Made by a program: the position numbers and the translations under genes. DNA of 64,000 nucleotides. Source: Acinetobacter kanungonis. Lineage in GTDB: Bacteria > Pseudomonadota > Gammaproteobacteria > Pseudomonadales > Moraxellaceae. Positions 54,069 through 63,158 of this stretch are shown piece by piece. The first letter of the stretch is position 1. Each line of letters begins with the position of its first letter. The notes under the pieces were generated by a model. The model made no database searches, was not told the DNA's origin, and saw only the letters and a list, made by a program, of their open reading frames with translations. The stretch lies in contig NZ_JAACKC010000001.1 in assembly GCF_009939195.1 (NCBI RefSeq), positions 1 through 64,000 of the forward strand, in the 5' to 3' direction.

Positions 54069-54815
54069 TTAGTTAAATAGAGACAGTGTTTCAGTTTTAA
54101 AATTAAATGGCGTTGTACCGGTACAACGTTTAAACATATGTGAAAATCCTGAAATGCTGTCATATCCTAGATCTTTAGAAATATGTTCTAAGGATAAATT
54201 TTCATTAAGCTTAAGGATCATATTTTTAATTTTTAATTGAATTAATACGTCATACAGACTCATACCCATCTCCTTGTGCCAGTATTCAACTAATGTTTTA
54301 TTCTGCATGTCCAATTTGTTCTCAATATCTAGGGTATTTTTTTTATTAATTTTTTGAGTTAATGCAGCTAGAAGTATGAAACTTAAATGTATATCGCAGA
54401 TCATGGGGAGTAAGTTTTTAGAACAATTTAATGTCCTCAACTGATCAAGTAATACTTGCTTTAAATTGACTTCTTGAAGAGAGTCATTGAATGATATTTC
54501 TTTTTGTTCCTTATAGTATCTTAAGATTGAATCTATGAACGGGGTCATTCTAATTAAACAGATAGTATCTGGGAATATTTTAGCTTTAGTTTTAATCAAG
54601 CTGTATTCTACTGAACATACTTCAATTACATCATTTGAATATTTTTTTGGGATCCAGAGTGCATAAGAAGGAGGGATATCAATTAAATTGGAATTAATGA
54701 TTAAATGTGAGGTACGTTTGAAGGGATAGAGTAAAAATCCAAAATTAGAATAATTTTTATAATTAATTGATCGATTTTTTTTAGTGAAAAAATCACATTC
54801 TAGTAGTTGTTGCAT
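54069..54815 (-). CDS. AraC-family transcriptional regulator
   Basis: A 248-residue regulator. The C-terminal double helix-turn-helix (NLSLEHISKDLGYDSISGFS and HMFKRCTGTTPFNFKTE) is clear; the N-terminal 150 residues are a divergent sensing domain with few recognisable features. It is transcribed toward the SDR at 53278 and probably controls it, the mmsA operon, or both. It is unusually rich in Lys, Ile and Asn for its neighbourhood, hinting at separate origin. Confidence 0.82.
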   Translation of the reverse strand: MQQLLECDFFTKKNRSINYKNYSNFGFLLYPFKRTSHLIINSNLIDIPPSYALWIPKKYSNDVIEVCSVEYSLIKTKAKIFPDTICLIRMTPFIDSILRYYKEQKEISFNDSLQEVNLKQVLLDQLRTLNCSKNLLPMICDIHLSFILLAALTQKINKKNTLDIENKLDMQNKTLVEYWHKEMGMSLYDVLIQLKIKNMILKLNENLSLEHISKDLGYDSISGFSHMFKRCTGTTPFNFKTETLSLFN

Positions 54816-54855
54816 TTTCTGTACGATCTTTTTTCTTGGGTATACAGTTATTTAA

Positions 54856-54893
54856 ATTGTGTTAAAGCCAGAATGGGCTAGCTTTAACACAAT
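54856..54893. terminator. Terminator after mmsA
   Basis: ATTGTGTTAAAGC and GCTTTAACACAAT pair perfectly (13 bp, 12-nt loop with an inner AGCC/GGCT pairing) just beyond the mmsA stop, followed on the minus strand by TTTAAAT. Confidence 0.7.
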
Positions 54894-54905
54894 GTTTGAT
54901 GTTAG

Positions 54906-56426
54906 TTACAGTGTAGGCATTGAGAATTGAGCACCTTCTCGAACAGATGAAGACGGCCAACGTTGGGTAATGGTCTTACGACGAGTGTAGAAACGAATAC
55001 CATCTGGACCATACACATGAAGATCACCGAATAATGAACGTTTCCAACCACCAAAACTGTGGTAAGCGACAGGAACAGGAAGAGGAATATTTACACCCAC
55101 CATACCAACAAGGACGTTATCGCAGAAGTAACGTGCAGCTTCACCATCACGAGTATAAATACATGTACCATTACCGTATTCATGCTTATTAATGAGTTCC
55201 AAGGCTTCTTCCATTGTATCTACACGGATTACTTGTAAAACTGGTCCGAAGATTTCAGCTTTATAGCTTTCCATTTCTGGAGTAACGTTATCAATTAAGG
55301 TTGCACCAACATAGAAACCATTTTCATAGCCATTAACTGTAGCAGCACGACCATCTACAACAATTTTTGCACCTTGTTGCTCTGCACTTGTAATATGACC
55401 AACAACTTTATCTTTGTGTGCTTTGGTAATGACAGGCCCAAAATCATTACTATTGATAGAATAGGCACCAAATTGAAGTGATCCGATTGCTTTTGATAAG
55501 TTTTCGATTAATTGATCACCAATCTCCTGACCTACAGTTACCGCAACAGACAAGGCCATGCAACGTTCGCCAGATGAACCAAATGCTGCACCAAGTAGAG
55601 AGTTAACTACATTATCAAGGTCAGCATCTGGCATAACAATCGCATGGTTTTTTGCACCACCTAACGCTTGGCAGCGTTTACCATTTTCAGCTGCTGTCTT
55701 ATAAATATATTCAGCAATTGGAGTAGAGCCTACAAAACTTACAGCTTGAACACGGCTATCTGTTAGTAAAACATCTACAGCTTCTTTGTCACCATTAACG
55801 ATGTTCAAAACACCTTCTGGTAATCCAGCTTGGTACAGCAGTTCGCCCAAAAACATTGTAGAACTCGGATCACGCTCAGATGGTTTCAAAACGAAAGTGT
55901 TACCGCAAACGATCGCCATTGGAATCATCCACAATGGAACCATTGTTGGGAAGTTGAATGGAGTAATACCAGCAACAACACCTAAAGGTTGGAAATCACT
56001 CCATGAGTCAATATTTGGACCCACATTTTTAGTGAACTCGCCTTTTAATAATTCTGGAGCACCACAGGCATATTCAACAACTTCGATACCACGTTGTAAT
56101 TCACCTTTTGCGTCATGCAGAATTTTTCCATGCTCTTCACCAATTAGGTGGGCAATTTTTTCAGCATTTTGTTCAAGTAATTCTTTAAATTTAAATAGAA
56201 TACGGGCACGACGTAATGGTGGCGTATTTTTCCATGCAGGAAAAGCTTCTTGAGCAGCTGCAATTGCTTCTTCAACAGTTGCTTTTGATGCTAAAGCTAC
56301 TTTTTTACTGACTTCACCTGTTGATGGGTTAAAGACATCTTGTGTGCGGTCAGTATCGTGAATTTTCTTACCATTGATTAAATGCCCAACGACATCTAAT
56401 TGACTAACAATATTTAACTGGTTCAT
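54906..56426 (-). CDS. mmsA: CoA-acylating methylmalonate/malonate-semialdehyde dehydrogenase
   Basis: A 506-residue aldehyde dehydrogenase of the MmsA type, converting methylmalonate semialdehyde to propionyl-CoA, or malonate semialdehyde to acetyl-CoA, with NAD+ and CoA. The segment ITPFNFPTMVPLWM, ALGGAKNHAIVM and the catalytic cysteine in GSSGERCMALS are diagnostic of this CoA-dependent subgroup, which lacks the general-base glutamate of other ALDHs. It follows the aminotransferase at 56443 by 16 bases, so the pair makes and consumes the same semialdehyde. Confidence 0.9.
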   Translation of the reverse strand: MNQLNIVSQLDVVGHLINGKKIHDTDRTQDVFNPSTGEVSKKVALASKATVEEAIAAAQEAFPAWKNTPPLRRARILFKFKELLEQNAEKIAHLIGEEHGKILHDAKGELQRGIEVVEYACGAPELLKGEFTKNVGPNIDSWSDFQPLGVVAGITPFNFPTMVPLWMIPMAIVCGNTFVLKPSERDPSSTMFLGELLYQAGLPEGVLNIVNGDKEAVDVLLTDSRVQAVSFVGSTPIAEYIYKTAAENGKRCQALGGAKNHAIVMPDADLDNVVNSLLGAAFGSSGERCMALSVAVTVGQEIGDQLIENLSKAIGSLQFGAYSINSNDFGPVITKAHKDKVVGHITSAEQQGAKIVVDGRAATVNGYENGFYVGATLIDNVTPEMESYKAEIFGPVLQVIRVDTMEEALELINKHEYGNGTCIYTRDGEAARYFCDNVLVGMVGVNIPLPVPVAYHSFGGWKRSLFGDLHVYGPDGIRFYTRRKTITQRWPSSSVREGAQFSMPTL

Positions 56427-56442
56427 GTTATCGCTTCCTTAA

Positions 56443-57777
56443 TTATTGAAAACTAATTTCTGTTAAAACTTCATCGTAAATTTTTAAAGCTTCGAGGACT
56501 TCTTCTTTAGTGACAATACATGGAGGAACTACATGAATTCGATTGTCAGCAATAAAAGTGAGTAATCCTTTATGCGCACATAAGTTTTTAATTTCGGTCA
56601 TTGCTTGTGCTGAAACACGTTCTTTTGATTTCTTACAATTCACTAACTCAATTGCCCAAAACACACCTGCACCTCGGACTTCACCAATCATGCTATGTTT
56701 TTCAGCAAGTTGATTTAAACCTGGGCCAAGTACTTCATTGCTAATGTATTCAACATTTTCTAGTACTTTTTCTTCTTTCATGGCATCAATTGTTGCAACG
56801 ATTGATGCCATAGCCAGAGGATGTCCTGAATAGGTTAACCCGCCAGGGAAAAAGTTTGTCTCAAAGTGATTGCTTATCTTTTCTGAGATGACAATACCAC
56901 CTACTGGTACATAGCCAGAATTTACGCCCTTAGCAAAAGTGATCAGATCAGGAGTTACACCATAATGTTCCAGGGCAAACCATTTTCCTGTACGGCCAAA
57001 TCCAGCCATAACTTCATCAAAAATCATGATGATGCCGAATTCATCGCAGAGTTGGCGAACACCTTGCATGTAATTTTTAGGTGGAACTAAGATACCTGCG
57101 GTACCAGGAAGGCTTTCTAATAGAATGGCAGCAATGGTCGTTGGACCTTCGCTTTCAATGATACGACGTAAGTGTTGTAAGGCACGTTCACACTCTTCAA
57201 CTTCATTAGTCGAATGGAATTCGGTGCGATATAAATACGGACTAAAGAAATGGATATGACCACGAGCATATTCATTTGGAAGGCGGCGTGCATCACCAGT
57301 AGCTACAATCGCAGCACCTGTATTACCGTGATAAGAACGGTAAGAAGATAAAACTTTTGTCTTCCCAGTAAATAATCGAGCCATACGGATGGCATTTTCA
57401 TTCGCATCAGCACCACCGTTGGTAAAAAATACCTTTTTAAAACCATTTGGTGCTAATTCTAAAATTCTTTTGGCTGCTTCATTACGTGCAAGATTTGCTG
57501 TCGAAGGTGCAATAGTGGCTAATTCTTTTACTTGTTTAACAATTGCATCTACAACTTTTGGATGCTGGTGTCCAATATTGGTATTGACCAATTGACTGCT
57601 GAAATCAAGATACTCGCGACCATCAAAATCCCATAGGCGTGAACCTTTACCAGATTTGATAACTAAAGGATTTAAATTTCCCTGTACAGACCATGAGTGA
57701 AATACATATTCACGATCCTTGTCATGAACTTCATCATTATTAATGACAGATACATGTGCAATTGAAGACATATCCAT
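56443..57777 (-). CDS. Class III aminotransferase, likely beta- or omega-amino acid
   Basis: A 444-residue PLP enzyme: VHDKDREYVFHSWSVQGNLN opening, FTNGGADANENAIRMAR cofactor loop, IIMIFDEVMAGFGRTG and the Schiff-base lysine in LITFAKGVNSGYVPVGG. It resembles taurine/beta-alanine type omega-aminotransferases more than ornithine or GABA enzymes. Its operon partner mmsA suggests it produces malonate or methylmalonate semialdehyde, from beta-alanine or 3-aminoisobutyrate. The start ATG 57777 has AGGAAC upstream. Its promoter carries the shared 20-bp operator described at 57903. Confidence 0.85.
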   Translation of the reverse strand: MDMSSIAHVSVINNDEVHDKDREYVFHSWSVQGNLNPLVIKSGKGSRLWDFDGREYLDFSSQLVNTNIGHQHPKVVDAIVKQVKELATIAPSTANLARNEAAKRILELAPNGFKKVFFTNGGADANENAIRMARLFTGKTKVLSSYRSYHGNTGAAIVATGDARRLPNEYARGHIHFFSPYLYRTEFHSTNEVEECERALQHLRRIIESEGPTTIAAILLESLPGTAGILVPPKNYMQGVRQLCDEFGIIMIFDEVMAGFGRTGKWFALEHYGVTPDLITFAKGVNSGYVPVGGIVISEKISNHFETNFFPGGLTYSGHPLAMASIVATIDAMKEEKVLENVEYISNEVLGPGLNQLAEKHSMIGEVRGAGVFWAIELVNCKKSKERVSAQAMTEIKNLCAHKGLLTFIADNRIHVVPPCIVTKEEVLEALKIYDEVLTEISFQ

Positions 57778-57902
57778 AATTGTTCCTATTAATGGTTAAA
57801 AAATTAACCGTTTACACTCATCAACGAATAACCACTTCTTAATTCTAGATGGGCTGATTATTCAATCGGTTCACAGAGGTCATGTTAGACATATGAAATT
57901 AA

Positions 57903-57954
57903 TGTATGCAATATTGTATGCACTGAGATTATGGTATGAAAATTCTCCTGTCAA
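57903..57954 (-). promoter_or_regulatory. Promoter and operator of the aminotransferase-mmsA operon
   Basis: On the minus strand TTGACA (57949-57954), a 15-bp spacer and CATAAT (57928-57933) are followed, 5 bp on, by TGTATGCAATATTGTATGCA (57903-57922). The site contains CAATATTG, an exact palindrome, flanked by TATGCA repeats, and sits where RNA polymerase would start. It mirrors the site at 58239. Outside these elements the 582-bp gap (57778-58359) is AT-rich and gene-free. Confidence 0.75.
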
Positions 57955-58206
57955 TCAATAAATGAGAGTTTTTTTCATATTATTGTTTTTTATCGACTTT
58001 AATTTTATTAAGTTATTGATATATATGATTTAGATATTTTAAAAATAGATTCTGTTAATGTTCTAGTAAGAATAGTTTGAAATTACTCGAAAAAATAAAA
58101 TATAAAAAATAAATTTATCCAATTAAGTTTATTTTTAGAATTTAAAGTTATTAAGTGACTGAAATTTAATAATAATATTTGAGTATTTTTGATGGTTGTA
58201 AAATTA

Positions 58207-58258
58207 TTGACATTTAAATGAAATAATTATAATGTTTGTGTATGCAATATTGTACGCA
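58207..58258 (+). promoter_or_regulatory. Promoter and operator of the hydroxyproline-type operon
   Basis: TTGACA (58207-58212) and TATAAT (58228-58233), 15 bp apart, are followed 5 bp on by TGTATGCAATATTGTACGCA (58239-58258). This differs from the site at 57903 by one base. Position over the transcription start suggests repression by a GntR-family protein. The distance to the first gene (58360) leaves a 100-bp leader. Confidence 0.75.
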
Positions 58259-58359
58259 AATCAAAATCTGATGCTAATCAAGCTGCCATAAACTTATTTA
58301 GTACATGCTGATTATCTGAAAAGAGCAAAGGATTTATAAATTAATTTAAGGAGATAAAA

Positions 58360-59235
58360 ATGTTAGAAGGTATTCTTCCTGCATTGGTTACACCATTTGA
58401 TGACAACAACCAAGTGGACTACAAGACTTTAGTTGACATTATTGAGTATCAATTAAAAGCAGGCGTAAAAGGTTTTGTACCGTTAGGTTCTACTGGTGAA
58501 TACTATGCTTTAACAAATGAAGAGCGTCGTGAAATTCTCAAAGTCGTAAAAGAAACAGTGGGCGACCGTGGCATTTTGATTGCTGGTGCGAATGGTTCTT
58601 GTACACGTGAAGTTCTAGAACAAGTACAGCAAACAGTTGATCTAGGTTATACAAACCTACTTATTGCACCACCGTATTATGCATTACCTTCTCAGGAAGA
58701 ATTGATTGCGCATTACAATGCAATTCTTGAAGCTTTCCCACAAATTAATATTGTTTTATATAACTATCCAGTTCGTACAAATGTCGAAGTGGGCTACGAT
58801 GTTCTAGAAGCGTTTAAAGATCATCCGCGTGTAATCGGTATTAAAGAAAGTAGTGGCAACTTGTTGCGCGCAATTGAAATTGGCGGGAAATATAAAGATA
58901 ACTATCAGTTATCTTGTGGTTCAGATGACCAAGCCCTTGATTTCTTCTTGTGGGGTGCTTCTAGCTGGATTTGTGGGCCTGCGAACTGTTTCCCAAATAA
59001 AGTAGTGGACATTGTTAACAAGCATACTTCAGGTGATATCAAAGGTGCGCAAGATGTAATGCGCCAATTATTCCCTGTAATGGCTATTATGGAAAATGGA
59101 AAATTTGTTCAGAAAGTCAAATACGGTTGTGAATTGTCAGGTTTTAAAGTTGGTAATGCTCGTATGCCATTATTACCTTTGACTGATGCAGAAAAAGCTG
59201 AATTTAAAGCTGCTTTTGATGCAATCAATGGTTAA
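58360..59235 (+). CDS. DapA-family lyase/deaminase, probable pyrroline-4-hydroxy-2-carboxylate deaminase
   Basis: A 291-residue class I aldolase-fold enzyme of the dihydrodipicolinate synthase superfamily. The Schiff-base lysine is K162 (VIGIKESSGN), with Y134 (VLYNYPV) and the loop GSTGE (43-47). In the hydroxyproline pathway this family deaminates 1-pyrroline-4-hydroxy-2-carboxylate to 2-oxoglutarate semialdehyde. The downstream proline-racemase family gene, D-amino-acid dehydrogenase and aldehyde dehydrogenase support that reading rather than lysine synthesis. It is the first gene of the operon, with AAGGAG ahead of its ATG. Other aldolase activities cannot be excluded. Confidence 0.8.
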   Translation: MLEGILPALVTPFDDNNQVDYKTLVDIIEYQLKAGVKGFVPLGSTGEYYALTNEERREILKVVKETVGDRGILIAGANGSCTREVLEQVQQTVDLGYTNLLIAPPYYALPSQEELIAHYNAILEAFPQINIVLYNYPVRTNVEVGYDVLEAFKDHPRVIGIKESSGNLLRAIEIGGKYKDNYQLSCGSDDQALDFFLWGASSWICGPANCFPNKVVDIVNKHTSGDIKGAQDVMRQLFPVMAIMENGKFVQKVKYGCELSGFKVGNARMPLLPLTDAEKAEFKAAFDAING

Positions 59236-59246
59236 TCAGTGAAATG

Positions 59247-59274
59247 GAATCCATGTATGTAACTACATGGGTTC
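59247..59274. terminator. Intercistronic hairpin
   Basis: GAATCCATGTA and TACATGGGTTC pair (one G-T) around a 6-nt loop, 12 bases after the deaminase stop. No T tract, so it more likely sets mRNA ends or differential expression within the operon than full termination. Confidence 0.5.
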
Positions 59275-59330
59275 TATCTCGACTTTCTTAATCAAGAAGT
59301 TTACTTGATATTAATCAATGGAATGCTGAA

Positions 59331-60587
59331 ATGTCAGAAGAGTCTAATACAAAAAAAGCAGTAGTAGTGGGTGGCGGTATTGTTGGGATTTGCTGCGCAT
59401 TGTATCTACAAAAACAAGGTTTCAATGTTACTGTAATTGATCCTGCAGAAGCAGGAGAAAGCACAGCTAAGTGGAGTTGCGGTCAAATGGCTGTGAGCGA
59501 AATTATTCCACTTTCTAAAAAAGGAATCTTGAAAAAAATCCCTGGCTGGCTAATAGATCAGCAAGGTCCATTGGCTTTAAGACCTTCAGCATTTCCAGGC
59601 ATTATTCCATGGTTTTTACAGTTTTTAGCATGTTCTCGTGATGCGCGAATTGAAGAAATTGCGAGTTCTTTAGCTTCATTAACTCATCATGTTTATGAGG
59701 ATTATGAAATACTGCTAGAAGATTGTGCAGATAAAAGTTTGTTAGGCACTCGACCAATTCTTGAACTTTTTGATAGTCCAGATGATATTGAGCATGAAAA
59801 GAAATATCTCGAGCTTAGACAGCGCTTTGGTTTCAAGCATCAAATTTTAGATGAAAAAGATATTTCAGATCTTGAACCAGTTTTTGCAGGAAAATTTAAA
59901 CACGGTCTTTTATTTAATGATTGGACTGCTGTAAAAGATACCAAAGGATTCATTGCTGCGTTGACTGAAAGTTTCATTGCAAAAGGGGGTAAAAGAATAT
60001 CCTCTGAAGTGGTTGAACTAAGAGAAAATGGGAATAAAGTAAACCAAATTCTTTTAAGTAATAATCTGTTAATTGATACTGATTATGTTGTTATGGCTGC
60101 TGGCGTAGGTTCAAAACTGTTCTCTAAACAATTAGGTATTAATCCACCTTTAGAGGGAATAGCTGGATACCAAGTTGTACTTCCAAATTCAGGTGTTGAA
60201 ATTAAACATTCTACAATTTATGCCTCTGGCGGTTTTTGTTTTGCGCCAATGACAAGAGGATTGCAAATTGGCGGAACAATTGAATTTGCTGCAGCTGGTG
60301 CTAAACCGAATATGAAGCGTGCTGAAATTATTTTAAATAAGGCCACTAAAATCATACCTGAGTTAAATACGGATGGTATTGAATATGGGGTTGGATACCG
60401 CCCATTTTTGCCAGATACCAAGCCTATTATTGATATCAGCCCACGTCTCCCTAATGTTGCCTTGGCTTTCGGACATGGGCAACTCGGTCTTACTTTAGGT
60501 GCAACCACTGGACGTTTAGTTGCAGAAATCCTGACCCAAAAAACCCCAAAAATTGATTTAACACCTTTTAAAGCTACGCGATTTTAA
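59331..60587 (+). CDS. D-amino-acid (D-hydroxyproline) dehydrogenase-like flavoprotein
   Basis: A 418-residue DadA-type FAD oxidoreductase: VVVGGGIVGICCALYLQKQG, the SCGQMAV region, and the FAD-binding C-terminus GHGQLGLTLGATTGRLVAEIL. In hydroxyproline pathways a DadA-like enzyme oxidises cis-4-hydroxy-D-proline to 1-pyrroline-4-hydroxy-2-carboxylate, which the deaminase encoded before it would consume. A general D-amino-acid dehydrogenase is the alternative. It is membrane-peripheral in known relatives, feeding electrons to quinone. It belongs to the same operon as its neighbours. Confidence 0.82.
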   Translation: MSEESNTKKAVVVGGGIVGICCALYLQKQGFNVTVIDPAEAGESTAKWSCGQMAVSEIIPLSKKGILKKIPGWLIDQQGPLALRPSAFPGIIPWFLQFLACSRDARIEEIASSLASLTHHVYEDYEILLEDCADKSLLGTRPILELFDSPDDIEHEKKYLELRQRFGFKHQILDEKDISDLEPVFAGKFKHGLLFNDWTAVKDTKGFIAALTESFIAKGGKRISSEVVELRENGNKVNQILLSNNLLIDTDYVVMAAGVGSKLFSKQLGINPPLEGIAGYQVVLPNSGVEIKHSTIYASGGFCFAPMTRGLQIGGTIEFAAAGAKPNMKRAEIILNKATKIIPELNTDGIEYGVGYRPFLPDTKPIIDISPRLPNVALAFGHGQLGLTLGATTGRLVAEILTQKTPKIDLTPFKATRF

Positions 60588-60614
60588 GTTTTTAAGAAAT
60601 TAAGGAAAATAGAA

Positions 60615-62093
60615 ATGAGTTATGACCAACTTTATATTAATGGACAATGGATTCCGACACAAAAAGGTGGAACCTTTGCAAGTATCGATCCGAGTAATGA
60701 ACAAGTAATTGCTCAAGTTGCAAGTGCAACAAAGGAAGACGCAGAGAAGGCAGTTATTGCAGCTCGTGAAGCATTTGATAATGGTCCGTGGTCAAAATTT
60801 ACGGGTAAAGAAAGAGCGGTCTATTTAAGAGCAATCGCAAATGAAATTCGTAATAACTTACATGAAATTTCTTCCTTAGAAGTTAAGGATAACGGCAAAC
60901 CATATCCTGAAGCTGAATGGGATATTGCAGATGCAGCGGGTTGTTTTGAATTCTACGCAAATCTAGCTGAAACTTTAGATGAGGAAAAAGAACAAAATAT
61001 TCAATTAGGTGATGATCGTTTTAGCTGCGTAGCAACTAAAGAACCTGTTGGTGTGGCTTGCGCGATTATCCCTTGGAATTATCCTTTATTAATGGCTGCG
61101 TGGAAAGTCGCTCCAGCATTAGCTGCGGGTTGCACTATGATTTTGAAGCCGGCAGAAGTAACCTCTTTGACTGCGATTGAACTTGGACGGATTGCTGAAA
61201 AAGTTGGTCTTCCAAAAGGTGTTTTAAATATCCTAACTGGTTCAGGTCGTGAAATTGGTCCATATTTAACAGATCATCCAGATATTGATAAAGTTGCTTT
61301 TACTGGTAGCGTCCCAATTGGTCAACAAATCATGCGCTCAGCAGCGTCTAATGTGAAGAACATTAGTTTAGAGCTGGGTGGAAAATCGGCATTCATTGTT
61401 TTTGATGATAGTGATATTGAAGACGCTGTTGAATGGATTATGTTTGGTATCTTTTGGAATCAAGGACAGGTTTGTTCAGCAACTTCCCGTGTATTAGTGC
61501 AAGAAGGGATTTATCCAAAACTATTAGCACGCTTAGCTGAAGAAAGTCAAAAGATTAAAATTGGTAATGGGTTTGAGGAAGGCGTCAAGCTAGGACCTCT
61601 TGTCAATCAAAAGCAATATGAAAATGTCACAGCTGCGATTCAACGTGGTGTCGAGGACAATGTAAAACTTCTAAGTGGTGGTAAAAAGCCAGAAGCTTTT
61701 ACTCAAGGCTATTACATTGAGCCAACGATTTTTGTTGATGTACCAGAAGATCATCCACTCTGGGTAGAAGAAATTTTTGGTCCAGTCGTCAGTATTCGTT
61801 CATTTGCAACTGAAGATGAAGCGATTAAATCTGCAAACAATTCTATCTTTGGTTTGGCTGGTGCAGTAATGTCAAAAGATATAGAGCGTTGCAATCGTGT
61901 AGCTCGTAAACTTCGTGCCGGCATCATCTGGATTAATTGTTCTCAACCGACATTTACAGAAGCACCATGGGGTGGTTACAAACAAAGTGGTATTGGCCGT
62001 GAATTAGGAATCTGGGGACTTGAAAACTATTTAGAAGTTAAGCAAATTACGAGCTATAACAGTCAAGAACCTTGGGCTTGGTATATTCAATAA
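60615..62093 (+). CDS. NAD(P)-dependent aldehyde dehydrogenase
   Basis: A 492-residue aldehyde dehydrogenase with catalytic N155 (IIPWNYP), E253 (LELGGKS) and C287 (NQGQVCSATSR). Its sequence is nearest the betaine/aminoaldehyde (ALDH9/10) type, with the ending EPWAWYIQ. Within a hydroxyproline operon the expected job is oxidation of 2-oxoglutarate semialdehyde to 2-oxoglutarate. The match to classic 2-oxoglutarate-semialdehyde dehydrogenases is not close, so the substrate is inferred from context. GGAAAATAG precedes its start, and the racemase-family gene follows after 12 bases. Confidence 0.85.
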   Translation: MSYDQLYINGQWIPTQKGGTFASIDPSNEQVIAQVASATKEDAEKAVIAAREAFDNGPWSKFTGKERAVYLRAIANEIRNNLHEISSLEVKDNGKPYPEAEWDIADAAGCFEFYANLAETLDEEKEQNIQLGDDRFSCVATKEPVGVACAIIPWNYPLLMAAWKVAPALAAGCTMILKPAEVTSLTAIELGRIAEKVGLPKGVLNILTGSGREIGPYLTDHPDIDKVAFTGSVPIGQQIMRSAASNVKNISLELGGKSAFIVFDDSDIEDAVEWIMFGIFWNQGQVCSATSRVLVQEGIYPKLLARLAEESQKIKIGNGFEEGVKLGPLVNQKQYENVTAAIQRGVEDNVKLLSGGKKPEAFTQGYYIEPTIFVDVPEDHPLWVEEIFGPVVSIRSFATEDEAIKSANNSIFGLAGAVMSKDIERCNRVARKLRAGIIWINCSQPTFTEAPWGGYKQSGIGRELGIWGLENYLEVKQITSYNSQEPWAWYIQ

Positions 62094-62105
62094 GGAAGTA
62101 GCATC

Positions 62106-63128
62106 ATGCGTTGGGAAAAAACGATTCAACTTGTAGATGTTCATTGTGAAGGTGAAGTTGGAAAAGTGATTACTGGGGGAGTATTAAATATTCCTGGTAA
62201 TACAATGGTCGATAAAGTGAATTACCTGAATGAAGTTGATGATAGTTTGCGTCGGTTCGTAATCCAAGAACCGAGAGGATGTTTACAAATATCGGTCAAT
62301 CTATTGTTACCTCCTACAGTACCTAACGCTGATGCTGCGTTTGCAATTTTCCAAGCCGATAAAACTCATCCCATGTCTGGAAGTAATAGTATTTGTGTGA
62401 CGACAGCGCTATTAGAAATGGGTATGGTTCCTATGCAAGAGCCAGTGACAACTGTTGTCTTAGATACAGCCGCAGGACTGGTTACCGCTCAAGCGCATTG
62501 TAAAGATGGGCGATGCGAAGGAGTTACATTGGAAATGATGCCAGCCTTTGTCGAGCAATTAGATGCTGAGATTGAGGTTGAACCCTTTGGGAAAATCAAA
62601 TTTGATATCGCATTTGGCGGTGTTTATTACGCATTAATTAATGTTGATCAAGTAGGTTTAACTATAACGCCAGATAATGCGCGTAAATTAGCTAATTTAG
62701 GAATTGAGCTTAGAAATATCATTAATAAAAGATTTCATGTGCAACATCCAATATATTCAGATATTAATGAAATTGCTTATGTAATGTTTAGAAACCAATT
62801 AGATCGCACAACTGTGCAAACTTGTACAACACTACCTCCAGGTCGAGTTGATCGTTCCCCATGTGGTACAGGTAGTTCTGCAAATCTTGCAACGCTGGCT
62901 AAAAGAGGTCTCGTTCAACTTGGTGATGAACTGATTTCTCAGTCAATTATTGGTGGCAAATTTAAAGTAAAATACGCAGATAATGCTCAGATTGGTAATA
63001 AGTCAGCGATTATTCCTAATATCACTGGTCGAGCATGGTTATATGGTATTCATCAACTTGGGGTAGATCCGACTGATCCATTATCTGAAGGCTTTATGGT
63101 GAGTGATACGTGGGGAGAAGGTCTATAA
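62106..63128 (+). CDS. Proline racemase family protein (4-hydroxyproline epimerase-like), Ser/Cys active site
   Basis: A 340-residue enzyme of the proline-racemase/hydroxyproline-epimerase/3-hydroxyproline-dehydratase family. The second catalytic base is C253 (VDRSPCGTGSS). The first, normally cysteine in MCGHG, is S91 (HPMSGSNSIC). Ser/Cys members exist among hydroxyproline epimerases, while Cys/Thr members are dehydratases, so epimerase is favoured. It would isomerise trans-4-hydroxy-L-proline to the D form used by the dehydrogenase encoded two genes earlier. GGAAG precedes the start. The GntR gene follows within 31 bases. Confidence 0.85.
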   Translation: MRWEKTIQLVDVHCEGEVGKVITGGVLNIPGNTMVDKVNYLNEVDDSLRRFVIQEPRGCLQISVNLLLPPTVPNADAAFAIFQADKTHPMSGSNSICVTTALLEMGMVPMQEPVTTVVLDTAAGLVTAQAHCKDGRCEGVTLEMMPAFVEQLDAEIEVEPFGKIKFDIAFGGVYYALINVDQVGLTITPDNARKLANLGIELRNIINKRFHVQHPIYSDINEIAYVMFRNQLDRTTVQTCTTLPPGRVDRSPCGTGSSANLATLAKRGLVQLGDELISQSIIGGKFKVKYADNAQIGNKSAIIPNITGRAWLYGIHQLGVDPTDPLSEGFMVSDTWGEGL

Positions 63129-63158
63129 TTAAATATATTCAAAATTTGGGCAACGTCT

